Below are positions 33,274 to 44,507 of a stretch of 64,000 nt of DNA, piece by piece. The translations under genes were made by a program, and so were the position numbers. Source of the DNA: Clitopilus passeckerianus (Eukaryota > Basidiomycota > Agaricomycetes > Agaricales > Entolomataceae); contig CALYLX010000048.1 in assembly GCA_944990035.1 (NCBI GenBank), positions 1-64,000 on the forward strand. The letters are read 5' to 3'. Under the pieces are notes generated by a model that had not been told where the DNA came from, did no database searches, and saw nothing but the letters and a program-made list of their open reading frames with translations. Each line of letters begins with the position of its first letter. The stretch's first letter is position 1.

Positions 33274-34795
33274 TCATGCTAACAAATTGAAGGTCTTCCC
33301 AATGATGTACTGCAAGCCTTCTAGTCTCGGAAGGTCGTGGCCGCCATCCGTTGTCTTTAGCAGGCTAACGGTTCTATCGGCAGCTTTAAACGTTTCCAGA
33401 GCCCCAAAATTCTCTATATTCGAACGGGAAACGAGTTGGCTGCGTGCTTTGGCCCTGACGGCTTGTTGAGCGACAATTTCGTCCCATTCGGAATGACTCA
33501 TCAGAAGAGGATTGTGGACGGCCGGCGATGGTGGAAGGTAGCCGTCCAGTAAAGCATTGAAGATCACGGTTGAGTGATCATGGTGTATATCCCAGTCGTC
33601 CTCTTTGCACAGGGGTCAGACTCAGGGGAACTTCTATTGACGGGTCTACATACCTGCATGAGCAACAAGAATGGAGCATTTGATTTCCTGGTGGAACGAT
33701 CTCAGTGTCGAATGATGAATTCAGAAGCTAAAGCTACCGACCGGAGCAATGGTCAACGTATCAAATTTATGAGCAATGGACCAGGTCAGGACTCCTGCAG
33801 GGGTTGTCGATAATAATTCGAGCAGTTATGGTCCGATTCAACTCACTTGGAACGAATGGAAGCATGGCCAATGGCTTCAACAAAGGCAGGAACCCGAAGA
33901 GGTGATACTGGCTCATCAATAGCCTTATGGAGGAGAAAGGCTGCAGCAAGACAAATGGTGAGCAAGTAGATAGGAACGAGCGAGAACAAGTTCCTCACCG
34001 ACATGAGGACAAGTCCCCTGGGCGTGATACCCGCTCTCCCCAAGTCGGCTCCCAACAGACTTGCGATGGCGGTCCCCAAGCTATGTCCAACGATCAAGAT
34101 ATCCTCAGGTTTCGTCCCTTGCCCAATGAGAAAATCCCATCCAGCTTTAGCATCTCTCGAGACACCTTCCACAGTTGGTTCGCCTTCACTATCCGCAAAG
34201 CCGCGGTAGTCAATCGCTAGGATATTCGCGTCCAGACGCGCAGTCAAAGCAGTGTACACGTTGATACGGAGCTGCAGGGCACGAGTACCAGTGTTTCCAT
34301 GTAAAAATAGGATGGCGGGCTTGGAACACGCCGCTGCTGGAATGTCGTGTTTCCTGGATACGTTGGTAGGTGGGAAGGGTAGGCCCTGGTAGAACTTGTC
34401 TGAGAAGATGAACCAAGCTCCAATGGTGACATTATCTGAGCTACGAAGTTTGAGATTAACGGTCTTTCCAGCTGCACGAAGCATGACCTTAGTCGCATAG
34501 ACAGAAAGTTGGAACTTTCACTGAAAGGACTTACGTGCTAGACCATAGCTCTCTGGACGGTCAAAGCGGTTATAGCCAAACCAGTCGATACGATGGGCAT
34601 AAACGACGCTGTACGCCACGCGTTATCAGCTTGATGACGAGCGTCGCTTCGAGGAAGAACTCACTGTGTTTGGATAAGCGGTGTCATCACAAGCACGACG
34701 CCGATGCCATAGAGTATCCCTAGTCCGAGCAGAAACGCTTGTACTTTGAAAAGAAATTTGCTAGGGGCATTGGAACCCGACTTCGTAGGTGACAT
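33274..34795 (-). CDS. ABHD12/BEM46-type alpha/beta hydrolase, membrane-anchored
   Basis: Serine hydrolase expected to act on lipids at the ER or plasma membrane. ATG 34795 opens MSPTKSGSNAPSKFLFKVQA, then a hydrophobic anchor (FLLGLGILYGIGVVLVMTPL). The hydrolase core has AILFLHGNTGTRALQLRINV (oxyanion loop), NILAIDYRGFADSEGEPT, and the nucleophile elbow ILIVGHSLGTA. The acid residue lies in VAHAEDDWDIHHDH, reached through introns ending in CAG, and the His in TTDGGHDLPRLEGLQ. It ends IIGKTFNLLA at TGA 33276-33274. The catalytic Ser-Asp-His triad is complete. The fit to ABHD12-like proteins is good; the substrate is unknown. Confidence 0.82.
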
Positions 34796-35166
34796 GGTGG
34801 TGGTATCGATAAGGAAAGGACAGGCGTTCAAAGAACTGAAATGAATGTGTATAAACGGTCGCCGACAGCAGAATGACCAGTCAGAGAACGATCGGGCCGA
34901 ATAGCTGATGGCCCAAAAGACCACGGTCACCACCTCGGCCACGATGCAGGCCTCAGCACACGACCAGAACTAACCATAAACATTGATACGGAACATGGAT
35001 AGTTATCGATGAACATAAGCTTTGGGGATTTGGTAAGATCCAAAAAGAAGTAGTATTTATCAAAGGGGTATATCATAGAAAAAGAAATCTAGAAATACAC
35101 GAGAATACAAGGATGGAAAGCCGCAAATCCCAGCGGAGAAAGTGTATGCAAAGAACATGAAATAGA
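34796..35166. other. Intergenic upstream of the hydrolase
   Basis: About 370 bp between the hydrolase start and the LRR gene stop. No gene recognised. Confidence 0.45.
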
Positions 35167-37578
35167 TCAGGGACTCAACGGCCTCAACTGGCTCTGAGCA
35201 AACACCTTGAGCCAATTGTCCCCCATATCTTGCTTGAGCGCTTCCAACCTCTTCCTGTAAGCATCCGCACTATCCCTCGCCTCCTCAATCCCCGACGCCT
35301 CTCCAGGTGCAGACGGTGGCTCATACACCGATGCGCTCACCCGATTCTTCCTCGCTCCAGACCTCGAACCCATAGTTCCTGATCTCTGTGGTGGCCTTCG
35401 CATAGAACCCGAACCCTTGGGACTGACGCCAATGACTTCATCCCCAACGGATGAAGGTTTGAATGAGAGGTCGTCATTGAAGTCCACCGAAGCTATGGAA
35501 GGTATGAACTCTGTCTGGTAACGGCCATGCCTTGATCTTGTCACTGGCTTGGGCTTCTGGGGTGATTCCGGAGTGACCGTGATATTCGACGATGTAGGTG
35601 TCACAGTAGCCGTTGATGAGCTTCGGTCAATAGCTGAAGGCGCAAGCAAGCCTTCTGCACTCTCGGCCCTTATTCCCATCTCCTCCACAGGATTTTCCTC
35701 AGGTTCGGCTGTGAGTGTTCCTATCTGACCCCACTTCGCTTGGGGAGTAGGCTGGGGACTAGGTTCCTTCGCCTTTTTCTTCGCAGGTTTCAACCTTTTC
35801 TGAACTGAAGAAGCGTCCGACCTTTCCCGTGAATGGAAACTTGCCCTTCCATCACTCTGCTCGCTACCATCCAGGTCAACAATACGCTTAACCTTCTTCC
35901 TGCGAGCTTTCGCGCCAGCTGGGCCAAGGTAAGGCGAGGCATTGGACGATGGAGGGGTGGGGTATCCATCTCTAGGAGGGGGTGAGGTAGCCACCGATGT
36001 GCTAGGGGAATTGGTGTGCGGATAATTGACTGCAACGACTGGTGGCGAATATGCCACCGAAGGTGGTCGCGACGACGACATCTGAGCAGAGGGCGCCTGT
36101 GAAAGGTTCTTCTTCTCATAGAAGCCAGGCTCCGCTCCATCCAGCTTGACGGTCTTTCCTTCCTTCCAGAAGTGATCAAAACATGCCACTCGGTAGTTCT
36201 CTTCCACCTCCGTGAATGGGTTGCCCTCGATGCGCACATCCGCGATGTTGGGTAGGACGGCTAACCTCCCAATCTCGGCGCTCTCGTCGATGTAGTTGCC
36301 GCGTAGGTCCACACGCTCCAGCGCAGTAAGCCGTTCAAGCCCACAAATTGATTCTAGTCTGTTCTGGGCAAGATTGAGATACAGAATCTGACCGAGGTTC
36401 GTATAAATTCCTAGGACGGAATCAATCATGTTGTCGGCAAGGTTAAGAGATACGAGGTTGTAGAGCCCACCGAGACCAGGAGGGACGGATACGAGGAGAT
36501 TAGAGGAGAGGTCGAGGTGGGTAAGTGATGTCAAGTAGTTGAGTGGGTCCGTTGGGAAGAAGGTTAGACCATTGTCTGAGAGGGAAAGGTGCTTTAGGAA
36601 TGCCCATTTAAGCGAAGAAAGTTGAAGGTTGGGGGTAGGGGACTCTGGTGCGATAGAAGAGCCTGTATCTCCTTGAGCCTGATCATCGGCCTCCGCACTC
36701 TCTTCCCCGTCTGTATCCTCTACAACCATGTCAGGAAGTCGGGTGGCAAAGAAAGTCGGCTCTGCATCCTTCGGAATTCCTCGTGGTATCTTCCTCCTCC
36801 GTTTTCGGCTCGTGCTCCCTTCCCTCCTCGCCTGATCATCAACCACTGCACCAATGAAGATGTCTGAGACGTCCTCGAGCCCACTCTTCTTGATCTTCAA
36901 ACTTCTCAAACTCTCCGCCAGCTTATCCCACCCGAGTAATGTTCTCGGATCAATGTCGACGCATTCCAAACTATGGAGGGTCTTGAAGGCATCGAGAGGA
37001 ATGGCATTCTGATTCGGTGCTTCGTTCGCTAACTCCGCAATGCCCTTCTTCCCTGGTGCTTGTATCGACAGTGCCGGGACTTTGGTAAAGCTGCTGTATA
37101 TGTATTTGAGCTCTGAGTCGACACTCGGGGGCTCCGGTGTGCTCCACCACCCTCCTCCGAGTGACAATCCCGAGACCACAGACAAAGACGTGCGTATCGA
37201 GGCCAAAGACATTGTCTCCGACTTATCGACGTCTCCTAGCACGTTGATGTAGCTCATTGGCCGTGAGGGGCTGTCAATCTGAACATCCAGTGTTCCGACG
37301 TCAATTCCTAGAGCTTCTAGCCGCATAAGCACGTAGAACAATCGATGGGTGTCCATCGTGAGTGTGATGGGCTTGGGCGGAGGAGGGCCGGCATGGGAAG
37401 CGGCATCATAGCCAAACCAGCCCAAAGGGTTGAATACAGAGACGGCCTCAGCCTTCTGGCCGGGTTTGTGTGCGGGTCGTCGTCGTAGCTGGAGCCCTGC
37501 CTCAGCCAGGCTCTTCTCGTTGGTGCGAATGAACGTCGCTAGCCTTCGTAGGTACTCGTCGCCTGGTTCGTGCTGCAT
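35167..37578 (-). CDS. Leucine-rich repeat protein, STK11IP/LIP1-like (803 aa)
   Basis: Intronless. The N-terminal part (MQHEPGDEYLRRLATFIRTN) and the region IPLDAFKTLHSLECVDIDPR with KLAESLRSLKIKKSGLEDVS precede an acidic loop with an NLS-like SRKRRRKIPRG. At least five LRRs follow: WAFLKHLSLSDNGLTFFPTD, LTSLTHLDLSSNLLVSVPPG, LYNLVSLNLADNMIDSVLGI, QILYLNLAQNRLESICGLER, LERVDLRGNYIDESAEIGRL and a cap ADVRIEGNPFTEVEENYRVA. The last 300 residues are disordered, Ser/Pro-rich and basic, ending a short helix (RKRLEALKQDMGDNWLKVFA). The layout fits LKB1-interacting protein 1 and similar fungal LRR scaffolds; the specific role is inference. Confidence 0.72.
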   Translation of the reverse strand: MQHEPGDEYLRRLATFIRTNEKSLAEAGLQLRRRPAHKPGQKAEAVSVFNPLGWFGYDAASHAGPPPPKPITLTMDTHRLFYVLMRLEALGIDVGTLDVQIDSPSRPMSYINVLGDVDKSETMSLASIRTSLSVVSGLSLGGGWWSTPEPPSVDSELKYIYSSFTKVPALSIQAPGKKGIAELANEAPNQNAIPLDAFKTLHSLECVDIDPRTLLGWDKLAESLRSLKIKKSGLEDVSDIFIGAVVDDQARREGSTSRKRRRKIPRGIPKDAEPTFFATRLPDMVVEDTDGEESAEADDQAQGDTGSSIAPESPTPNLQLSSLKWAFLKHLSLSDNGLTFFPTDPLNYLTSLTHLDLSSNLLVSVPPGLGGLYNLVSLNLADNMIDSVLGIYTNLGQILYLNLAQNRLESICGLERLTALERVDLRGNYIDESAEIGRLAVLPNIADVRIEGNPFTEVEENYRVACFDHFWKEGKTVKLDGAEPGFYEKKNLSQAPSAQMSSSRPPSVAYSPPVVAVNYPHTNSPSTSVATSPPPRDGYPTPPSSNASPYLGPAGAKARRKKVKRIVDLDGSEQSDGRASFHSRERSDASSVQKRLKPAKKKAKEPSPQPTPQAKWGQIGTLTAEPEENPVEEMGIRAESAEGLLAPSAIDRSSSTATVTPTSSNITVTPESPQKPKPVTRSRHGRYQTEFIPSIASVDFNDDLSFKPSSVGDEVIGVSPKGSGSMRRPPQRSGTMGSRSGARKNRVSASVYEPPSAPGEASGIEEARDSADAYRKRLEALKQDMGDNWLKVFAQSQLRPLSP

Positions 37579-37826
37579 CCTGATGGTAGGAGGTGAAAAG
37601 GAGGTAACAGTGCTGCCGGCTTTAAGTTGGTTCTTAAGGTCAAAACCACGCTTTCTTGGGCTGGCAAGCCGTAAGAACGTGGAACGCTGCTGGTGGCCCT
37701 TTGGACGTTGCTGGCTTGCGTGCCGTCACTGTGGACTCCAGCGTTGACGGCCCTGTAGAATTGGGGAAGATCAAGGTCGATTATAAAGGACACAGCCACG
37801 GATATTGTTAGCACTACGCGTCCACC

Positions 37827-39331
37827 ATGAAGATTACCGTAAAGACCACAAATCAGAAAGTTTTCTCGGTAGGACTCAAATTTGGCCTGGATTTGCAGAT
37901 TAGGTGATGCTCATAACTGCTTAGGTCGAAGTTGAACCAGCAGAGACCGTTGGACAGCTCAAAGAGAAGATCCAAGCAGAACAGGGTCACAATGCTGGGA
38001 GCCAAAAGATAATCTTCGCCGGTGAGTGGCTTAAGTACTACAAGAACGCCGTTGTTAAACTCTGAAATAGGTAAAATATTGAACGATTCAACCACTATCG
38101 ACTCCTGTGGTATCAAAGAGAAAGATTTCCTAGTGCTTATGGTTTCAAAGGTATGCACTCATTGTTCTGCATAATCGTCCACAGCATCTCATTCGATCGT
38201 AGCCCAAGCCTACTCCTGCACCTGTACCAGTTGCTGCTCCAAGCGCTCCTGCTGCTGCTGCTGCACCAGCTCCTCCCGCACCAACACCCGCTGCTGTACC
38301 CGCACCAGCGACTTCACCTGCCCCTGTCGCTCAGCCTGCAGCTGTCCCGGCTCCAGCTGCAGCACCCGCTACCGCCGAATCTTCTGGCGGTGGCTTGGGT
38401 GACAGTTTCCTCTCTGGAGATCGTCTAAATGCTGCAATTGATCAGATTGTTGAAATGGGATTCCCCAAGGAAGAAGTCCAGCAGGCCATGAGGGCTAGTT
38501 TCAACAACCCCGACCGAGCTGTCGAGTACTTGATGACTGTGAGGAGCTGTGCCTTCGTTTAGCCTCATCATATTCTGACATTCAGATATCCAGGGTATTC
38601 CTGAACACCTGGCACGAGAAGCTACCGGACCCTCAGCACCTGCTGCGCGACAGCCTGCCCAGCAAGGCGCAACTCCTGCTGCTGCTCCCGCTCCCGCTGG
38701 AGCGGCTCAGCCTGCAGCAGCTCCCACTGGTGGTCCACAGAACCTCTTCCAGGTAAGTTCGAGCTTTCATCCTACTAATCCGTGCACTCACTGACCACTT
38801 CTTTCAGCTTGCTCAGCAACAACAGCAATCGGGAGGCGGTGCCGCTGCAGGTGCTGGTGCCGATATTGACATTGAGACTCTGCGCAACAACCCAATCGTT
38901 CAACAAATTCGACAGCAGCTTCTCGAGAACCCCGAGGGCGTACAGCCTTTGATTCAAAACCTGTTGGCCACCAACCCAGAAGTCGCTGATACGCTTCGAA
39001 GATTCCTCAGCAATCCAGATATGTTGATGAGGCTGTTCGGTGATGTCATGCCAGAGGGCGCCACAGGAGGAGGTGAGGGGGGACACCAGATTCAAGTTAC
39101 TCAGGAAGAGATGGAGACTATTGAACGGGTAAATCGGAGTACCACTCTTGCCCTCGTTAACCCCATTGCTAATCTGGAATCTCATAGTTACAAGCCCTAG
39201 GGTTCACACGAGGCCAAGTCCTTCAGGCCTTCCTGGCTGCTGACAGGAATGAGGAGCTCGCAGCAAACCTTCTCTTCGATGGCACTTTCGACGTGGAGGA
39301 GGAGGAGCCCACCCAGGGCGGTAATCAGTAG
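37827..39331 (+). CDS. RAD23: UV excision repair / ubiquitin receptor RAD23
   Basis: Shuttle factor that stabilises Rad4/XPC and carries ubiquitinated proteins to the proteasome. Ubiquitin-like domain: MKITVKTTNQKVFSVEVEPA, then ETVGQLKEKIQAEQGHNAG, QKIIFAGKILNDSTTI, FLVLMVSK. An Ala/Pro linker follows, then UBA1 (AAIDQIVEMGFPKEEVQQAM, RAVEYLMTGIPEHL), the XPC-binding STI1 motif (ETLRNNPIVQQIRQQLLENP, NPDMLMRLFGDVMP) and UBA2 (ETIERLQALGFTRGQVLQAF, NEELAANLLFDGTFDVEEEE). About six introns; the last starts at 39129 and exon 39187-39331 ends QGGNQ-TAG. The full domain order is intact. It is divergent from the LRR gene with about 250 bp between. Confidence 0.93.
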
Positions 39332-39577
39332 AAATGTAGATAATCGCGTTTATTGTGTATGTGGCTGTGACGACTACCTTACGGTCTCTTTTCTCGAACT
39401 GTCATGTCAACATGTTACCAACACGAAGCTTCTTCGCCGCTCTGGCGTGCGTGTGTGTGATTCTAGATCTGTCAAATTCGAATATCACCGCCTCGAGGTT
39501 GCTGCTCTGTGATAAATACTAATATTAATGATGACCCACGTCGTATGCTCCTTCGAAGGTCTTTGCAGTTGACTGTT

Positions 39578-42107
39578 ATGTACCATATGCTGGCCAGGAG
39601 CCCCAGCTTGCTTTTTGTCTTTCTCGCTTTCGTAACATCTCACGTCTTGGGTGGGATTCGTCCGTTGTCATCCCAGGACTCTGTCACCGATTATGCACCC
39701 AGCGTAAATGTAGAGTGCCCAGACTTCTCAACCACCTCTCTCGTCCGCGAATTCACAGCAGAGAACCAGACCCTACACCCTAAGGAGCTCGAATACATCA
39801 ATGGACGAGCTGAAGAGGTTCTCCCAGATGCTTGGGAGGACTGGTTGGGTGACGACGACGCCAAGCACGGGTATAACCTGTCGCAGTTTCAGGCATTTCC
39901 AAAAGTCGGGATAGCCATTCCGGGCGGAGGGTTGAGAGCTGCCCTATACGGCGCCGCGACTCTGAACGCGCTAGATGCAAGAAATGATACAGCGAAAAAG
40001 GCCGGAACGGGAGGACTACTTCAAGTTGCATCTTACATGACTGGCTTGTCAGGTAAGCCTTATCACACCAAGGCCGTCTTCATGACTGACGGGGTTTTTA
40101 GGTGGCTCATGGGTTACGGGCTCGCTCTTCTTGAACAACTGGCCAAAAATACACAATCTGGTTCTGGGAGATGGGGACGACTTGGATGGCTGGCTTCTTG
40201 ACTTAGGCCTTGTCACGCCGGACGGGATCAACCTGTTCTCGGATGATAACCAGTACTTCTTCGGGAGCATACTCTGGAGTGTCATGGCTAAAGCGAACGC
40301 TGGAATGTGAGCCTCTCCCTTCTTAAAGATCCATTCTTCCTAACGTCTCTTACAGCGATACTAGTCTAACAGACCCATGGTCACGAATGATTTCTTATCA
40401 CTTCTTGAACCAGACCGACCGGAAGAACTTCTTCACAAATGATTCAGCGCATGGGGCCGGTCAACGATGGTCAGATGTACCCAAGATTTCAGCCTACCAG
40501 CAACACAAGACCCCTTTCCCTATTATCGTGGCCGATTCCCGGCCAGTTGGGTCGAATTTGACAACAGCACTTCCTTTGGATTCTACAGTATACGAGGTGA
40601 GCAATACGGTAAACTTCTCGGATATCTCCTTCATCATCTCCTTCCCAGATAACGCCTTTCGAGCTTGCCTCCTATGATCCAAACCTCTCAGCCGGGATGA
40701 ACCTCACATATGCTGGCACGCACCTAACCAACGGAAAACCCGACAACGGATCTGCATGCGTGACTGGATTCGATCAAGTAGGCTTCGTAATGGGGAGCAG
40801 TGCCAGCCTGTTCAACGTGGGTGATGCTGTGTAGCTTCCATGCGTCAACGCTGACGCCTACATCCCCTCACAGCAAATTCTAGACTTTGCGCATAATACC
40901 ATCTATCAATTTAAATCATCGGACGCGGCTGGCCTGCTGTATGTCCTCAAACGCCAACTCCGGGAAGTCCGAAGCCGCGCAGATGATGTTGCGAATTGGC
41001 CAAATCCTTTCACAGGGCTGAAAAACACGACTTTCCAGGATTCTGACAAGAGATGGCTTGAGCTCATAGATGGTGCATCAAATTCAGAGAATGTCCCATA
41101 CGGTCCGTTGTTTGTCAAGGCTCGGGGGTTGGACGTTATCGTCACCATCGAAGGAAGTGCAGATGAGGTTCACAACTGGCCAAAGTATGCTTTCTGATGT
41201 AGATACTCTTTCTATTTCTCACCGGATTCTACAGCGGAAGCAGCCCGATAACAACCTCGACGCGGTTGTCGACCTTGTTAAGGTCATCCCATCAGCAATT
41301 CCCGCCTATTCCCCAACGACCTGACGACTTTGTCTCATTCGGGGTCAATGCTCGACCGACTTTCTTTGGATGCGATCCTCCACAAAGCCCCGTCGAATAT
41401 CCTTTGGTCATTTACCTTCCAAGTGCACCTCCCTTCAATGGTAGTAATCCAGTCACTAAGTACGTCCACCTTCTCCTATACCTTACATGAACCCCGGCTG
41501 AACACTCTGCAGCACTGCGACGTTCAAGCTCTCATACACGCGAAAACATGTTTCCCTCTTCCTTGACCAAGTCATGAACAATACTATATCTGGCTTCAAC
41601 CCTGGTACAAACTCCCCAGACCCCAATTTCGGAACGTGTCTCCAATGCGCTGCCATTGATCGTGCACGCCTCAAATCAAACCCTGTGATACCCCGCTCAG
41701 ACGCATGCTCAGCATGCTTCAAGCAGTATTGCTTCGACCCTTCAAACCCTCCTTCAAAGTCCCAGCTTCCGAATAGGAAGCTAGATTTTGTCGACCCCGA
41801 TCCCCAGGGCTTGGATAAAGTCGAAGGATTCTTTCATAAAAACAGGTTCGCGTTATTAGGAGGTCTATTTGGACTAGTGGCTGTTATAGCAGCTTTGATA
41901 GCTGGAATGTAAGTGATCTCACGTATGGTTTGGCTCATATGCTCAACGGTTTTACGCAGAATTTGGTGGAGAAGGCGCCAGGCGTCGAAAGTCTCGTACA
42001 AGGTGGTGGAAGATTTCCACTATGAGGAACCGGATCTCCCTATGGGCAGGCAGAGGTACTCTGATTCCCCCAGGCCAGAATCCTACGAGTTACCTCATCA
42101 TCGTTGA
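39578..42107 (+). CDS. Lysophospholipase (PLB/cPLA2 catalytic family), membrane-anchored
   Basis: Removes fatty acyl chains from (lyso)phospholipids at the cell surface. Start taken at ATG 39578 (MYHMLARSPSLLFVFLAFVT signal peptide); 39545 and 39587 are alternatives. The oxyanion region is PKVGIAIPGGGLRAALYGAA and the nucleophile motif GLSGGSWVTGS is formed across an intron. The distal part has VPYGPLFVKARGLDVIVTIE with GSADEVHNWP. Cys-rich FGTCLQCAAIDRARLKS and ACSACFKQYCFDPS match fungal PLB. A C-terminal transmembrane helix (ALLGGLFGLVAVIAALIAG) and a short cytosolic tail ending SYELPHHR at TGA 42107 replace the usual GPI signal. At least seven introns. The usual SGGG oxyanion motif reads PGGG here. 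Confidence 0.83.
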
Positions 42108-42363
42108 GGTTCTTTGCATCTCTTTGCATCTCATTCACATACGTTTGGACGATAATAGAGCAACACGGACCAGTCATTTCTTTTTTTGGTAGACAGGACC
42201 AATCATGTGTTTAATTATTCCAGCGACCTAATGGTATTGAGTAGCTAATAGCGATATGCAATACAGTTCTGAGTTCAAGATTCACCAGGGAGAATGAATC
42301 ACTATGTAGGTTGCAAAATCTCGGAATCTACGACAGATTTGTATTCAGATTGGAGTAGTGCAT

Positions 42364-42960
42364 CTATCTTGACTCTATCCGGAAGGTCTCCTTAGTCCCA
42401 TGAGTGAGAGCCCTGGTAACGGTCCGTCTAAAGTGGCGCGCCAAACTGTCCCGCCATTCCTTCCCTTCTACATATTTACTGGAGAACTCGGCGGCCAGAT
42501 TTGAACCACCATCCAACTTCTCAGCCAGCATCCTACTGCCATGAAGCATGAAATCCCCGCTGTAGCCGACGCTGGTCAGTCCCATACGCATGTCGGGGAT
42601 AATATTCGCCTGATTCTCTTGTAGGAATTTGAGGACTCCTCTGGTATCTTCACGTCCGTCCGTAGGTTAGAGACCAAGCCACCCCGAACTTGGGATCCAT
42701 GTGAATTGGCCCTAAAGTTTGTACAGAGCGGGTAGTACTGGACGGCTCACTCCTGGTATTATGCGAAGAAGATGCCATCTTGCTCAGGCTGGTAGAGCCA
42801 CGGCCTGACAAATCCCAGGCAGACATCACCAATGAATGACCCGGGGGCCAAGACGTGCCGCAAGGAAAGCAGCACCTCACACTGACCACTAAAGGAGTCC
42901 GCCAGGAGGTGGAGGATTGAAGCGGCAGCAGTGGGTCTTGGGACACTCCCGATTAAGCTC
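42364..42960 (-). pseudogene. Decayed gene of unknown family
   Basis: Protein-like segments lie in two or more frames. RHVLAPGSFIGDVCLGFVRP, WLYQPEQDGIFFA then a TAA; later YG, then REDTRGVLKFLQENQANIIP with DMRMGLTSVGYSGDFMLHGS, ending FRIESR at 42364. A 4-bp tandem duplication (CGTC CGTC at about 42652-42659 on the plus strand) shifts the frame just before REDTR; removing one unit would restore it. The 5' end is missing. I do not recognise the family. Confidence 0.5.
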
Positions 42961-43190
42961 CCGATGTAATTAGACGGCCTAACGCGTAGCTATTACACGC
43001 GAATACATCCCCCTAGTTGTAAGCCATTCATGATGTCGTCTGCTTTGAGGCAAAACCAGTGGATTTGGCGTTCATGGAGTGGACCATCTGAGTGGTCTCT
43101 GGCAGCGCCACAAGAATTTGCAGCTGCGGTTCGGCTATTGGTTTTTGCTCCTTCCTATACTCTGACCAACTCGATACCTATAGTTCTAGG

Positions 43191-44365
43191 ATGCCTACGT
43201 TTCCAATACCTTTACCTGGCGATTCCTTCCAGGCCGGGTTCACTACCTCGGTGGCGTTCAAAGAGGCTGGTCACCCCGGATCTCAGCGTATCCATTACAT
43301 TCCACTCGACGGCAATGCAGACAAAGCTCTAGGTGTACATAAGGTAACTTCGAGGACCACACATACCATCGTAGAGCCTCCTGAGCCTTCATCTGTCCTG
43401 CCGCCATCTCATGCCCGCGATTCTCACCCGCCTCTCCCAGAAAGAGCATGGGAGGCTTACTATCCTAAGGGCAGCATTAATCCCAGTGCCTCTATTCCAG
43501 GTGGTTTCGGATTCTATCTAAGCGGGCCAAGTTCTGGAATCTCCGGGTTTCGTGAAAGACTAGAACAGGGTGCGAAAGAGGTTGTATTGGGCTATCGAGT
43601 CATGTTCGACAATGGATGGGAGTGGCGAAAGGGAGGGAAATTGCCTGGCGTCTGTTAGCTTCTTTCCTCAAACAAAGCTGGCCACTATGCTCATGGTACT
43701 CCCTTCAGTTGGAGGTGTAGGTGATCTCGCCTACGGATGCACAGGTGGACGACAAGATAAACGGTGCCAATGTTTTGACCTGCGACCCATGTGGAGGTGA
43801 CCGGTCTTCAAGCCATGCAAGATTATTTCTGCCTTGCTGATCTGAACTTATTGTCCAGGCAGAACGGGCTGGTAGAACTCTACACCTACCTGCCGTTGAC
43901 CTCGAACAACGCAACTCGCCTTCTCCAAGTCCCTCCAGAATCCAAAGCCAATGATGATTATGGATATTCAGTGGGACGAGGTGCTGGCAAACTTGACATT
44001 GCGATTGGGAAATGGATGAGTATCGCTATCAGAGTCAAGATAAATGAACCTGGTAAAGAGAACGGTAAGTGCATCCATCACTTCTATACCGCATATAATG
44101 ACCCTTCTATAACAGGGGAGATCGAAATGTTGCTGGATGGACAATCCATAATCCGGGCTGACGGACTGACGATCTCTGAAGCACCAGAAGCAAGAGTAAA
44201 AGGGATGCATTTTCAGACATTTTTCGGAGGTACGAATATTGCCCTTTACCTTATTGCTATCCAGACTAATGTAACAGCCTTGTATCAGGCCATACAGAAG
44301 ACTGGGCATCCCCGAAAGACCAAAGGGCCTGGTTCATGGACGTCTCAGGAGTGATTATCCAATGA
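43191..44365 (+). CDS. Polysaccharide lyase family 14-like protein
   Basis: PL14 enzymes cleave glucuronan or alginate-type polyuronides by beta-elimination. Starts at ATG 43191 (MPTFPIPLPGDSFQAGFTTS). Typical blocks are EVVLGYRVMFDNGWEWRKGG, KLPGVFGGVGDLAYGCTGGR (made by splicing 43653 to 43709), MWRQNGLVELYTYLPLT, YGYSVGRGAGKLDIAIGKWM, GEIEMLLDGQSIIRADGLTI, and MHFQTFFGGHTEDWASPKDQ then FMDVSGVIIQ to TGA 44363-44365. Introns: 43654-43708, 43797-43858, 44065-44115 and one before GHTED. No N-terminal signal peptide is obvious in this model, so an upstream exon may be missing if the enzyme is secreted, as most fungal PL14s are. Confidence 0.82.
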
Positions 44366-44507
44366 AAAATAGTTGGTTCTTGTTGAGAATTACATTATGT
44401 ATCATAGGTGGTATATGTTTGGTAGCGAAAGCAATGTATATAACTGTAGAAATGAAGGGTAAATCGTAAAAATAAGTGTGCTCATGAAAAGTCGTCATCA
44501 TGGTTCC

